A stretch of DNA of 64,000 bases, from the NCBI GenBank assembly GCA_017889705.1, contig JAGGAB010000007.1, positions 62,001-126,000 of the forward strand. Direction: 5' to 3'. The position numbers were made by a program, and so were the translations under genes. Position 1 is the first letter of the stretch. The number at the start of each line of letters is the position of its first letter. Positions 1-8,050 of the stretch are shown here, piece by piece. This DNA comes from Bacillota bacterium (GTDB lineage: Bacteria > Bacillota > Negativicutes > Sporomusales > Sporomusaceae). The notes beneath the pieces were generated by a model, which had not been told where the DNA came from, did no database searches, and worked only from the letters and a program-made list of their open reading frames with translations.

Positions 1-60
1 GAGACAATAGAAGAGATTGAGTTAAGCCGAATTGTAGTGGAGATAGTATTTTATGTTTAG
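1..60 (+). CDS. C-terminal end of an upstream gene (partial)
   Basis: Frame 1 is open from the window edge and ends at a TAG at 58-60, giving the tail ETIEEIELSRIVVEIVFYV. It overlaps the ABC transporter start (ATG 53) by 8 nt, which suggests translational coupling in one operon. The visible residues are too few to name the protein. A lipid A or LPS gene would fit the neighbour, but that is a guess. Confidence 0.5.
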   Translation, partial: ETIEEIELSRIVVEIVFYV

Positions 61-1792
61 TTTTTATTGGCAAAAATTTATAATTCCATTTTGGCTACTG
101 GCATTAACAGCAATAGTGTGTTTTATTATTGCAAGTTTAGCCGGTCTGGCGGCACCGTTGGTAGTTAAGTTGCTGATTGATGATGCCCTGGGCGCAAACA
201 GCATGAAGTTTCTACATTTTATTACTGCCAGTATTGCAATTCTATATCTTTTCCGAGGAGTATTCTCCTATTTCTATGGCTACTGTATGGCTAAAGCCGG
301 TAATAAAATGCTGGCCAAACTCCGTCAGGACATGTTCAGTAAGCTGCAGTCATTAGATTATGCTTATTTTATGAAGACTCCATCAGGTGAGCTGATCTCG
401 CTGTTTACTAATGATTTGCTGTTTATTCAGCAGGCTGTTACTGTTGGTATTCCTGATGTTATCGTGGAATCCATAAACCTGTTGGCAATTATGGCAATCA
501 TGATTTATTTTGACTGGCGGCTGGCTATGGTTACTTTTGCTACCTTGCCGTTCATTATTGTTGCTATCAGTTTTTTTAACAGCAAAATTGGGGCATTAGG
601 AGTGCTTGTGGATCATGCGCTAGCCAAAGTAACGGCTATTATTCAACAATCCTTGGTTTCTGTTATTGTTGTGCAGAGTTATGTCCGTGAAGACTATGAA
701 TACAAAAAATTTAGCGACAAGATTCAGCAGGCTGCCAATGATTTGTTAAAAGCGCAGCGCTTAAGTGCCATTTTGGTGTCTTTGGTGGAGTTTTTAGCTG
801 CTGTGGGGTTAACCATAATTATATGGTACGGCGGTCGGGAGGTTATCAATGGTCACCTGAGTATCGGCGGGATGTTTGCTTTTCTTATTTATATTATTAA
901 TGTACCAATGCCTATACGTAAAATCAGCCAGGCTTTGACTCATTTAAAACTTGGTGTGGTAGCCTGGGGACGTATCAATAGTTTGCTTAATGAACAAACA
1001 CCGACTGTTGTAGAGGGTGATTTACAACTGCCTCATACTGACGGTGTAGTAGAGTTTAAAGATGTGTCCTTTGCATACTGGCAAGGCAAGCCGGTGCTGG
1101 AGGCTATTAATATTCTTGCGCGGCCAAATGAGATTATCGCTATTGTTGGTCCGAGCGGGGCAGGGAAATCCTCCTTTGCTAATTTGCTATTACGCTTTTA
1201 TGATCCGGATACCGGGGCTATATATTTGGACGGTCTGGATATCAGGCGCCTTAAGATTGCTGAGCTGCGGCAGCATATAGGCTTTATTCAACAAGAGCCG
1301 ATTTTGTTTAATACTACCGTTTTGGAAAATATTCGTTATGGCAGGCCTGATGCTACTAAAGACCAGATTGAACAAGCTGCTCGCCTGGCTGATGCCTATG
1401 ATTTCATTATGAATTTGCCGCAAGGATTTGACACTATAGTAGGAGAATTAGGAGGGAAGTTGTCTGGTGGACAAAGGCAACGCATTGCTGTTGCCAGGGC
1501 TATTATTACTGAGCCGGCTATATTGCTGCTGGACGAACCAACTGCTGCGCTGGATGCGCAGACGGAAAAACAGGTGATGGCAGCCATTAGACAAGCCGGA
1601 ACAGGCAGAACTACTTTTATTATTACACATCGAATGTCGACGATTATGGCCTCTGATCGGGTTGTGTATTTGACAGAGGGGCGAGTGGCTGAGATGGGCA
1701 CCCACCAGGAACTTATCGATAAAGGCGGGTTATATGCCCAGGCAGTCCGCTTTAGTGAAATTGAGATGAGTATAGACACAAATCATCTATAA
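53..1792 (+). CDS. MsbA-like ABC exporter (fused membrane and ATPase domains)
   Basis: A 579-aa half-transporter that works as a homodimer in the inner membrane. Residues about 1-305 form a six-helix ABC exporter membrane domain. Residues about 335-579 form the ATPase, with Walker A GPSGAGKSS near residue 366, signature LSGGQRQR near 469, Walker B ILLLDEPTAALD and the H-loop motif ITHR. Length and layout match the MsbA/lipid flippase group, and in an outer-membrane Firmicute lipid A export is the likely job. Substrate cannot be read from sequence, and a drug or peptide exporter of the same family is possible. The ATG at 53 follows a GTGGAG ribosome site and overlaps the upstream stop. Confidence 0.85.
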   Translation: MFSFYWQKFIIPFWLLALTAIVCFIIASLAGLAAPLVVKLLIDDALGANSMKFLHFITASIAILYLFRGVFSYFYGYCMAKAGNKMLAKLRQDMFSKLQSLDYAYFMKTPSGELISLFTNDLLFIQQAVTVGIPDVIVESINLLAIMAIMIYFDWRLAMVTFATLPFIIVAISFFNSKIGALGVLVDHALAKVTAIIQQSLVSVIVVQSYVREDYEYKKFSDKIQQAANDLLKAQRLSAILVSLVEFLAAVGLTIIIWYGGREVINGHLSIGGMFAFLIYIINVPMPIRKISQALTHLKLGVVAWGRINSLLNEQTPTVVEGDLQLPHTDGVVEFKDVSFAYWQGKPVLEAINILARPNEIIAIVGPSGAGKSSFANLLLRFYDPDTGAIYLDGLDIRRLKIAELRQHIGFIQQEPILFNTTVLENIRYGRPDATKDQIEQAARLADAYDFIMNLPQGFDTIVGELGGKLSGGQRQRIAVARAIITEPAILLLDEPTAALDAQTEKQVMAAIRQAGTGRTTFIITHRMSTIMASDRVVYLTEGRVAEMGTHQELIDKGGLYAQAVRFSEIEMSIDTNHL

Positions 1793-1800
1793 GTGAAGAA

Positions 1801-1836
1801 ATAGGTGTAACAGCAAAAGCCGGCTGTTACACCTAT
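1801..1836 (+). terminator. Long hairpin after the ABC exporter gene
   Basis: A perfect 14-bp inverted repeat (ATAGGTGTAACAGC / GCTGTTACACCTAT) with an 8-nt loop starts 8 nt after the stop codon. There is no clean T run behind it, so it may stop transcription weakly or protect the mRNA end. Confidence 0.6.
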
Positions 1837-1868
1837 TGTATATTTGGGGTTAGGAATGTATACATAAT

Positions 1869-1897
1869 TTGGAGATTGGTGTAAAATTTGGTACAAT
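1869..1897 (+). promoter_or_regulatory. Sigma-A-type promoter for the HD-domain gene
   Basis: TTGGAG at 1869-1874 and TACAAT at 1892-1897 are 17 bp apart, 35 bp upstream of the next start codon and after the hairpin. The -35 is imperfect. Confidence 0.45.
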
Positions 1898-1931
1898 TAA
1901 ATAATTACCATACATAAGCAGGAGGTTTATT

Positions 1932-2501
1932 ATGAACAAGGGTAGACAGCAAGCTTGGGCACTATTACGTGAACATGTTCAAAGTGAAGTATTATTAAAA
2001 CATTGTCTGGCAGTCGAGATTGCCATGCGGGCATATGCTGCTAAATTTGGGCAGGATGTTGAATACTGGGGAGCTGTAGGGTTGCTTCATGATATTGATT
2101 TTGAGAAATATCCGGACGATCATCCTAACCATTGCCGAGAAATTCTTACCAATGCTGGCTATGACAGCCAGTTTGCCACCGATGTCGAGGCTCATGCCCG
2201 GGATTGGCAGCCAGAACGTACACTATTGCAAACAACCTTATTGGCTGTAGATGAAATGACCGGTTTTATTATTGCCTGTGCCTTGGTGCGTCCAGATAAG
2301 AGTCTGGATAACTTAGAGGTAAAATCAGTTATGAAAAAAATAAAAGACAAAGCCTTTGCACGTGCTGTAAACCGCGAAACCTTGCTGACAAGTGCGGAAG
2401 CAATGAATATTGACTTTAAAGAACATATTGCCTTTGTCACCCAGGCATTGGCTCAGGCTGTGAAATTGCCTGAGTACCAGGAGTTGCCGCTAGTGGGGTA
2501 A
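1932..2501 (+). CDS. HD-domain phosphohydrolase-like protein
   Basis: A 189-aa soluble protein. An early His (KHCLAVE, residue 24), then LLHDID near residue 53 and HPNHC after it, match the metal-binding H...HD pattern of small HD-domain hydrolases. Such proteins are common next to housekeeping genes in Firmicutes and cleave nucleotides or phosphate esters, but the substrate here is unknown. The start is set by AGGAGG just upstream (1920s). It has its own likely promoter and stands apart from the exporter. Confidence 0.75.
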   Translation: MNKGRQQAWALLREHVQSEVLLKHCLAVEIAMRAYAAKFGQDVEYWGAVGLLHDIDFEKYPDDHPNHCREILTNAGYDSQFATDVEAHARDWQPERTLLQTTLLAVDEMTGFIIACALVRPDKSLDNLEVKSVMKKIKDKAFARAVNRETLLTSAEAMNIDFKEHIAFVTQALAQAVKLPEYQELPLVG

Positions 2502-2567
2502 TGCCCCAAACATAAACTAGGTAAGAATTGCATATAGATTAACGAAATAGCGAAGAGGAGAGAGAGA

Positions 2568-3161
2568 ATGGCAAAACATGTTCTTAATAAGCTTACCGTT
2601 AATCTATATGACACTGATATTCAGAAACAACTATATGAGCATCTGAAATTATTGCTGAACTATCAAGAGGGACTAAGCCTGCGCCCGATTGTGGCACTTT
2701 GTATTGGTTCAGACCGTTATACCGGCGATGCGTTAGGGCCGTTAGTGGGTACTTATCTTGAAGAACAAACTATATGTAATGTATACGGTACATTAGAACA
2801 GCCTGTTCACGCTGGCAACTTTGTGGAGACATTGAACCAGATAACATACCAGTTTCACCATCCCATCATTCTTGCCGTTGATGCTTGTTTGGGGAAAAGT
2901 CATGAAGTTGGAAACATTGAAATCTGGCAAGGCGGTCTGGCGGCGGGTATTGCCGTAGGCAATCGTCTGCCTACTATCGGTGACATTTCAGTTATTGGTG
3001 TTGTTAACGCGCAAAGCCAGATTGGCTACATGGACTTGCAAAGTACATCTCTGTCAAAGGTAATGAAGCTTAGCCGAGTTATTGGTGAAGCTATTAATAA
3101 CGTGCTGCAGGAGATAACCGCTGAGATAATTCCCGCTTATACGCAGTCGATGGCCAAATAA
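2568..3161 (+). CDS. yyaC: YyaC-like sporulation protein (GPR protease-related)
   Basis: A 197-aa protein. The core, about residues 40-185, carries CIGSDRYTGDALGPLVG, the motif EQPVHAGNF, AVDACLG and GVVNAQ. These are typical of YyaC, a family related to the germination protease GPR and conserved in spore formers. The precise role of YyaC is not established. The gene has a GAGGAGAGAGAG ribosome site and stands just ahead of sigK, in keeping with a sporulation neighbourhood. It supports the view that this host is, or descends from, a spore former. Confidence 0.8.
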   Translation: MAKHVLNKLTVNLYDTDIQKQLYEHLKLLLNYQEGLSLRPIVALCIGSDRYTGDALGPLVGTYLEEQTICNVYGTLEQPVHAGNFVETLNQITYQFHHPIILAVDACLGKSHEVGNIEIWQGGLAAGIAVGNRLPTIGDISVIGVVNAQSQIGYMDLQSTSLSKVMKLSRVIGEAINNVLQEITAEIIPAYTQSMAK

Positions 3162-3172
3162 TACGTAAATAT

Positions 3173-3215
3173 AAAGAGCGAGATTTTCCGTAAATGTACG
3201 GAAATCTCGCTCTTT
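3173..3215 (+). terminator. Strong hairpin between yyaC and the opposite small gene
   Basis: AAAGAGCGAGATTTTCCGTA pairs with TACGGAAATCTCGCTCTTT (one extra T on the left arm). It lies between two convergent genes and probably acts as a two-way terminator. Confidence 0.8.
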
Positions 3216-3222
3216 AGGTTTT

Positions 3223-3315
3223 CTAGTCTTCCGGAAACAATTTGTCCCATAGCATATACAATACGACTAATGTGCCGGCAAAGAATATACCAATATCAGC
3301 AATATAGCGTTCCAT
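3223..3315 (-). CDS. Small 30-aa membrane protein
   Basis: Reading the minus strand from an ATG at 3315 gives MERYIADIGIFFAGTLVVLYMLWDKLFPED, with one clear membrane helix and a charged tail. An AGAAGGGATG ribosome site sits at a normal distance. It is too short for the ORF track. Its place between yyaC and sigK hints at a sporulation link, but nothing in the sequence proves it. Confidence 0.55.
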   Translation of the reverse strand: MERYIADIGIFFAGTLVVLYMLWDKLFPED

Positions 3316-3484
3316 GCAAGTCACATCCCTTCTAAGCAAGTGAACAGTGTTTATATCAGGATTATATGCTACTTTTGTTTCTGATGCAAGAAAATGGGAT
3401 AATAAAAATATATGTTGCCAGGCACATTTTCATTGTCCACCCCATAAGCTGTAATCGACAGAAGATACGGGGGTGGGTGACTGA

Positions 3485-3928
3485 ATGGCTCTGGCGTTTT
3501 TTACGGTATTGGCCACATCGATAATTAAAGGCATCACCCTACTTATTTCCTATATAGCAAACAATACATTTCCTTTGCCGCTGTCAGAGAAGGAAGAGCA
3601 TGTCTATTTGCAGCGCCTTAAGGATGGGGATGAAGTTGCCCGTAATGTATTAATTGAACGTAATTTGCGCTTGGTAGCCCATATTGTAAAAAAATTTGAT
3701 AATACTGGCGAGGACGTGGATGATCTAATCTCTATCGGTACTATTGGCCTGATTAAAGCCATTAATACGTTTGATCCGGCTAAAAAAATCAGGCTGGCTA
3801 CTTATGCTGCCCGCTGCATTGAAAATGAAATACTTATGCATTTGAGGAGTACCCGACGTATTCGGACAGAAGTAAGCTTATATGACCCAATTGGGGTCGA
3901 CAAAGAGGGAAATGAGTTATCTGTTTGA
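3485..3928 (+). pseudogene. sigK: Pro-sigma-K, N-terminal part, interrupted by the prophage
   Basis: Codons 1-144 (3485-3916) are sigK proper; the last residues LSV and the stop at 3926-3928 come from the prophage. The first ~20 residues form the hydrophobic pro-sequence ([23 protein letters not shown]) that SpoIVFB removes in Bacillus. Sigma region 2 follows ([50 protein letters not shown]), then [15 protein letters not shown]. The break falls at GNE, where the remembered B. subtilis SigK continues ISLIDVL. The rest of the gene is at 46439-46684. Alone this product lacks region 4 and could not recognise -35 elements. Excision would restore a 225-aa reading frame. Confidence 0.93.
3911..3916 (+). 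other. Left attachment site core (AATGAG)
   Basis: AATGAG occurs at the point where sigK homology ends on the left and again at 46433-46438 where it resumes, both times as codons Asn-Glu in the sigK frame. Six exact bases are shared; further out the two sites differ. The B. subtilis skin element, as I recall, recombines at an AATGA repeat in the same place in sigK. Confidence 0.88.
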
Positions 3929-3946
3929 TACCTCTAAGCCGCGCCG

Positions 3947-5512
3947 TTACTTGGTTAGTCGAGGGTGAATAATTAGCTCAAAATCGTCGCCTTTTTGGTC
4001 TATCTCTTTTCGGTAAGTGGCAAACTCCATAATCGTTTTTAACATTTTATTTTTGGCTGCCGGGTCCTTCGCCTTGTGGTAGGCAGACAGAACTTTTCTA
4101 AGTTTCGGAATTACATCCTTTTGAGCTTTTTCTCTTTTGGCCTCAATTGCGAGAGCGGCTTCTGTGTTAATAATTGCTTTTTCCGTTTCAGCAATCCGCT
4201 CAGACAGTTTTTGCGATCTGTCCAGATAAACTTCCTCAGTGTATATTTTCCGTTCGAGGAAATCATGCAAACTATCTACTTGCTGGTTAAGGGCCTTTAA
4301 TTCCTTGGTTAGATTTTGCAATATCTTCTGGTTAATGCTAACCGTGTTTTCCTTTTTGCTGGCCGGCTTATGACTGTCCCATTGCGACTGGTATTCCTCA
4401 ACCCACGCTTCCAGACCATCTATTACTCGTTGCTCCACATACTCAAAGCGGCTGCTCTTGTTGGGGCAGTGTTTGTTATAACAGATTAGGTGAGGATATT
4501 GTTGGTGAGAATATGGCCTGTATACCATGCTGGCACCGCATATATCGCATTTAATCAGCCCTGCAAGCGGGTTGGTTATGCCGTTAACTAATTGATAGGG
4601 TACGTGGTATTTGCCTTTTAAAATGGCCTGCGCCTTGTCAAATAGCTCCTGAGAGATAAGCGGCTCATGTTTACCCTGGACGCTGATCCATTCTTCACGC
4701 GGCCGCGTTTTGGTGTCGCGTTTTTTATCGGGGTCCTTGGACTTTTTACTTTCTTTCTTTTTCCACTGTACCTTCCCGGTATAAACTTCATTTTTGAGGA
4801 TAAAGAGGACGGTAGAGGATTCCCACGGCTTGCCGGTATAGGTTTTTGCTCCGCGCCGGTTTAATTCGGCAGCAATCTTATGGCCTCCCATATCACCATT
4901 CGCATATAATTCAAAAATTAGCCTCACCACGTCGGCTTGCTCGGGGTGGGGTATAAGCGTCCTGGTTTGTCCTTCTTTTTTAATCTCGTAGCCGTATGGC
5001 GGTCTGGTTCCTATATAATTGCCGTCCTGTACTGATCGTATTCTGCCGCCTTGTAGACGCCGGGTTATTATTTTTAACTCTTTGCGTGCCATAAAGGCTT
5101 CAAATTCGGTGTATTCTTCGTCAAATTCGTCGTTTAGGTTGTAAATCTTTCGCGGCGTGACAATAAGAGTGTTGGAATTTTTGAAGGTCTTTAATATGAG
5201 GCCTTGATCTTCCATATCGCCACGGCCTAGCCGGTCAATCTCCATGCAGAAAACAGACTTGCATTGCCCTGCTTCAACTTCCTTTAACAGTGCAAGCATT
5301 TCCGGCCTGTGAATTAGACTTTCACCTGATACTATTTCCTCGAATACTTTTGTTATATTAACGCCGTAGTCTTTAGCCAGCTTATACAAGGCTTTTTTGT
5401 GCTTGACTAATGTTTCACCCTCGCCGCGAGCCTCGGCCTCTTGATCTTCCCGAGACTTACGCAGGTAAAAATAGGCCGGTTCTAGGTCGTGTCGTGTATA
5501 TTGCTGCTTCAT
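3947..5512 (-). CDS. Large serine recombinase, SpoIVCA-like (integration and excision)
   Basis: A 521-aa site-specific recombinase. The N-terminal resolvase domain (about 12-155) has the catalytic Ser in YLRKSREDQ (residue 20) and the arginine motif EIDRLGRGD. A recombinase domain follows (about 170-290, GTRPPYGYEI). A zinc ribbon comes next (CDICG...CYNKHCPNK), then a coiled coil at about 385-470 and a short tail. This order is that of SpoIVCA and phage integrases such as those of TP901-1 type. It lies 18 bp inside the element, convergent with the sigK fragment. It most likely makes both insertion and the excision that rebuilds sigK. The start ATG (5512) follows CAGGGGTGA. No convincing sigma-E promoter was seen upstream. 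Confidence 0.93.
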   Translation of the reverse strand: MKQQYTRHDLEPAYFYLRKSREDQEAEARGEGETLVKHKKALYKLAKDYGVNITKVFEEIVSGESLIHRPEMLALLKEVEAGQCKSVFCMEIDRLGRGDMEDQGLILKTFKNSNTLIVTPRKIYNLNDEFDEEYTEFEAFMARKELKIITRRLQGGRIRSVQDGNYIGTRPPYGYEIKKEGQTRTLIPHPEQADVVRLIFELYANGDMGGHKIAAELNRRGAKTYTGKPWESSTVLFILKNEVYTGKVQWKKKESKKSKDPDKKRDTKTRPREEWISVQGKHEPLISQELFDKAQAILKGKYHVPYQLVNGITNPLAGLIKCDICGASMVYRPYSHQQYPHLICYNKHCPNKSSRFEYVEQRVIDGLEAWVEEYQSQWDSHKPASKKENTVSINQKILQNLTKELKALNQQVDSLHDFLERKIYTEEVYLDRSQKLSERIAETEKAIINTEAALAIEAKREKAQKDVIPKLRKVLSAYHKAKDPAAKNKMLKTIMEFATYRKEIDQKGDDFELIIHPRLTK

Positions 5513-5577
5513 AGTGTGTCACCCCTGATTTTATGGTTTACAAACTTTACAAGGGACAAGCGTTTATTTATGCGGTT

Positions 5578-5946
5578 TTATATATCTACACCAAAGTACT
5601 CCAGCATATCGATTGCTGTTTTTTGTGTGTGCGCAGATTCTGCGTTTGCTAACAAATAACTAAGCGGCGCCTCAAACGCAAAGGCCGAAATCGGAACAAA
5701 ATGTCCGTCTCTACTCCATTGACCTGCTCCGCTGGCTAGCAGTGCATAATATATTATAGAAAAATCATCGATACTCGCTTTGCTATAGATGATAATCTTT
5801 CTTAACCTCTTATCTGATAAGCAAAAATTATAAATATCATAAATAATTGCATCTGCATTACTAACTGGTGATACATCTCTGTACTTGTTAAGCAGTTTTT
5901 TTAGTTTCCACGACTTGAGCAAGGAGTAAAATAAGTTACCTAACAA
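5578..5946 (-). CDS. Hypothetical protein of the lysogeny module (122 aa)
   Basis: Unrecognised soluble protein with a basic N-terminus (SLLKSWKLKKLLNKY), a mainly helical middle and a GAGQWSRDGHFVPISAFAF stretch. The likely start is TTG at 5946, preceded by AAGGAGGGG. It is leftward, between the recombinase and two exported proteins, so it is probably expressed in the lysogen. Function unknown; a host-modifying cargo gene is possible. Confidence 0.6.
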   Translation of the reverse strand: MLGNLFYSLLKSWKLKKLLNKYRDVSPVSNADAIIYDIYNFCLSDKRLRKIIIYSKASIDDFSIIYYALLASGAGQWSRDGHFVPISAFAFEAPLSYLLANAESAHTQKTAIDMLEYFGVDI

Positions 5947-5992
5947 AATACGCCCCTCCTTAGGAGTTAAATATAATATATAGTTTCCCGGA

Positions 5993-6436
5993 TTATTTTA
6001 TAATCTCAGCTTTCACTATTGCGGCTTTAGGGCCGCGAGCGTTATTTCTTGAATCAATAGCCGGATCGGTTGCATTTGCATCCGCAACACCTTTTATTGT
6101 TATTGTTTTATCTATCAAGCTTTTTTCTACGGGATCATATAAAACTGCTTTCCATTCGTTGCCGTTTTTATCTTGTATAGTTATGGGAACAGAGTCGAAG
6201 CTTCCAAAATCGCTTACTATGTCACGGCCAGATTTTTTCCCGCTACCTAAAATTACTTGTCCACTAACAATCACAGAATCGCCGTGTTTTATTGCGGTAA
6301 TATCGCCGCCGTTGCGAAAGTCAATAGGTTCTTTACTGCCTTTAGACATTGAGTGAAGAGTGCTTTGGTTTGATGAACAGCCGGCAAAAATAAATACAAA
6401 TGCGATTAATATGAAAACATATAATATTTTTTTCAT
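5993..6436 (-). CDS. Predicted lipoprotein with OB-fold-like domain
   Basis: A 147-aa protein. The signal peptide ends in a lipobox (VFIFAGC, Cys 19), so the mature protein should be lipid-anchored. The rest (residues about 45-147) is beta-rich: DSVIVSGQVIL, PITIQDKNGNEWKAVLYD and KTITIKGVAD resemble small OB-fold (tRNA_anti-like) lipoproteins. The ribosome site is CTAGGAGGATCC. It lies in the leftward lysogeny module. Surface lipoproteins encoded here by prophages often block superinfection, which is an inference for this one. Confidence 0.65.
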   Translation of the reverse strand: MKKILYVFILIAFVFIFAGCSSNQSTLHSMSKGSKEPIDFRNGGDITAIKHGDSVIVSGQVILGSGKKSGRDIVSDFGSFDSVPITIQDKNGNEWKAVLYDPVEKSLIDKTITIKGVADANATDPAIDSRNNARGPKAAIVKAEIIK

Positions 6437-6446
6437 CGGGATCCTC

Positions 6447-6899
6447 CTAGTAACAATTCTTTAAATATTGAAAAACAGAATCCATTGGTTCTTCTTCGGG
6501 AATAACGCTTTCCCATGAATCGCTTATCGTAGCCCTGTTAAGCTCTTTGCTATCAGAATAAATAACTTCTTCGAAGATTTTATACTTTGAATTTGCAATA
6601 TCAAATTTAACGTATTCAAGTATACTGGATGGATTAGTATTTTTTAATTTAGGAACAGTATTAATAATATCCTGAGAAAAATTTTCTTTGTATTTTTCAG
6701 TTGACGTTATTTTTATCCAACATGATACTAAGTTGCTATTGTTGTGTTTCGTTACTGATTTTGAATCGAGATAGGTTATAATTTTATCGTTACCAACAAC
6801 CTTTATCCATCTATTATTTTCTTCTGATGCAAAAGCCAAGCCAGACATACAAAAATTAACGATAAGTATTAATGCAAAAATAAAACATTGTTTTTTCAA
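6447..6899 (-). CDS. Secreted protein of the lysogeny module
   Basis: The track starts at GTG 6908, but that codon touches the AAAGGAG ribosome site. TTG at 6899 is better spaced and opens a clean signal peptide, MKKQCFIFALILIVNFCMSGLAFA, with cleavage before SEENN. The mature part (about 126 aa) has WIKVVGNDKIITYLDSKSVTK and VSCWIKIT, a pattern seen in small exported proteins of Negativicutes, where it is of unknown role. It is followed by the lipoprotein gene 10 bp away, so both are likely co-expressed in the lysogen. Confidence 0.65.
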   Translation of the reverse strand: MKKQCFIFALILIVNFCMSGLAFASEENNRWIKVVGNDKIITYLDSKSVTKHNNSNLVSCWIKITSTEKYKENFSQDIINTVPKLKNTNPSSILEYVKFDIANSKYKIFEEVIYSDSKELNRATISDSWESVIPEEEPMDSVFQYLKNCY

Positions 6900-6922
6900 A
6901 AAGACCACTCCTTTTTAAATAT

Positions 6923-6954
6923 AAAGACACAGCTTGTCCATTTGCTGTGTCTTT
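6923..6954 (-). terminator. Hairpin behind the CI repressor gene
   Basis: An 11-bp perfect stem (AAAGACACAGC / GCTGTGTCTTT, 10-nt loop) lies just downstream of the repressor stop on the minus strand and before the next leftward gene. It may limit read-through into the exported-protein genes. Confidence 0.65.
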
Positions 6955-6963
6955 TGCTTAATA

Positions 6964-7908
6964 TCAAATGCGTCCTGGTTTTATTCCGATTACTTTGCCG
7001 ACTATTTTTACTCTACTTGTTTCTTCTTTATAAAATTCTCTATCATCATATAAACTGTTATCTGATTTCAATATGAGGCCATCAGGCACTTTTTTTATGC
7101 GCTTTATAATACCCTCATCGCCGTCTACTATAACAATAGCTACTTCGCCGCTATCTACATCATTTTGTGGACGAACAATAGCGTAGTCGCATGGAAGAAA
7201 ACGCGGCGTCATGCTATCACCTTTAACTTTAAGCATATAGCAATTTTTGCAATCTCCGTTAGATACTATCCATTCTTCTTCGCCTAAATACTCCTGCAAA
7301 GCATAACCACCAACCCCAGCGCGAACTTCACCAAATATGGGGAGTTTGATTACATGTTGGTGTTCGGGAATTAAAATAGCATTTGACGGAATAGGTGGAT
7401 CGCTTTTTATTGTGGCTGCCGGTAACTGCAACTTTGAATGTACTGCAATTTCTTCTTCGTTAATAATATCAATGCCATCTATATGCGATTTTATGAGGGT
7501 ATATTGTTCGGGTGACAATTTAGTGCCAGGTGTTTTTTTTAGTATTGTGTTATAAAAATTACGATGTGTTTCTTCTGTAGTGGCAGAGGGAAAGTGACTG
7601 CTAACAGCGTATGGATAAGATGTTTTTACAAGAGCTTCAATTAATCCTTCATATTGCTCAGGGGTTAACATTTCAATTTTTTTATCTAAAGGTAAATAAC
7701 CAGCCTTCAGCATGAGTTTTTCATAGGATACTTTGAGAGCAGGTGCAAGTTTTTTTAATATATTTGGTGTTGGCATTCCGCGTTTACCATTTTCAAGTTG
7801 GGATATATACGAGTTTGATACACCTGATTGTAACTCAAGTTGCCTTGTTGTTAATTCTCTCTCAGTTCTTAATTCTTTAAGATATTTACCAAATTCTTCC
7901 GCTGTCAA
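6964..7908 (-). CDS. CI-like phage repressor (HTH plus S24 peptidase)
   Basis: A 314-aa repressor. Residues about 5-65 are a XRE-type helix-turn-helix (TTRQLELQSGVSNSYISQLENGKRGMP). The C-terminal half is a LexA/CI autoprotease: RAGVGG offers an Ala-Gly cleavage bond, KGDSM holds the catalytic Ser and GIIKRIKK the Lys. DNA damage would thus trigger self-cleavage and induction through RecA. The start is TTG at 7908 with AGAGGTGA upstream. It faces the Cro-like gene across divergent promoters. Everything needed for an SOS-inducible switch is present. Confidence 0.9.
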   Translation of the reverse strand: MTAEEFGKYLKELRTERELTTRQLELQSGVSNSYISQLENGKRGMPTPNILKKLAPALKVSYEKLMLKAGYLPLDKKIEMLTPEQYEGLIEALVKTSYPYAVSSHFPSATTEETHRNFYNTILKKTPGTKLSPEQYTLIKSHIDGIDIINEEEIAVHSKLQLPAATIKSDPPIPSNAILIPEHQHVIKLPIFGEVRAGVGGYALQEYLGEEEWIVSNGDCKNCYMLKVKGDSMTPRFLPCDYAIVRPQNDVDSGEVAIVIVDGDEGIIKRIKKVPDGLILKSDNSLYDDREFYKEETSRVKIVGKVIGIKPGRI

Positions 7909-7928
7909 TTGTAATCACCTCTTTTTTT

Positions 7929-7957
7929 ATTATAAAGAATTATAAGGAAAATGTAAA
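7929..7957 (-). promoter_or_regulatory. Repressor promoter (PRM-like)
   Basis: On the minus strand TTTACA (7957-7952) and TATAAT (7934-7929) are separated by 17 bp, about 20 bp ahead of the repressor start. A near-consensus sigma-A promoter. Confidence 0.75.
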
Positions 7958-7976
7958 AAAAATAATAATAAAGTGC

Positions 7977-8005
7977 TTGCAAAAGTAATCAGGACATGCT
8001 ATTAT
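7977..8005 (+). promoter_or_regulatory. Early rightward promoter (PR-like)
   Basis: TTGCAA (7977-7982), a 17-bp spacer and TATTAT (8000-8005) point to the Cro-like gene. The -35 overlaps an operator half-site (7981-7991), so a bound repressor would block it. Confidence 0.75.
7981..7991 (+). promoter_or_regulatory. Operator half-site over the PR -35
   Basis: AAAAGTAATCA here is an exact inverted copy of the first 11 bases of the palindrome at 8019-8036. Only one half is well kept. Confidence 0.5.
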
Positions 8006-8018
8006 AAGTGCAAGAACA

Positions 8019-8036
8019 TGATTACTTTTGTAATCA
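8019..8036 (+). promoter_or_regulatory. Palindromic operator between PR and the Cro-like gene
   Basis: TGATTAC-TTTT-GTAATCA is a perfect 7-bp palindrome with a 4-bp centre. It sits just downstream of the PR -10 and runs into the ribosome site of the Cro-like gene. It is the size expected for an XRE repressor dimer. Confidence 0.75.
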
Positions 8037-8050
8037 AGGAGGTGGAATGT

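Noticed and set aside
5513-5577. Sigma-E promoter for the recombinase (CATAAAAT)
   Set aside because: No matching -35 at 14-15 bp; not reported as a feature.
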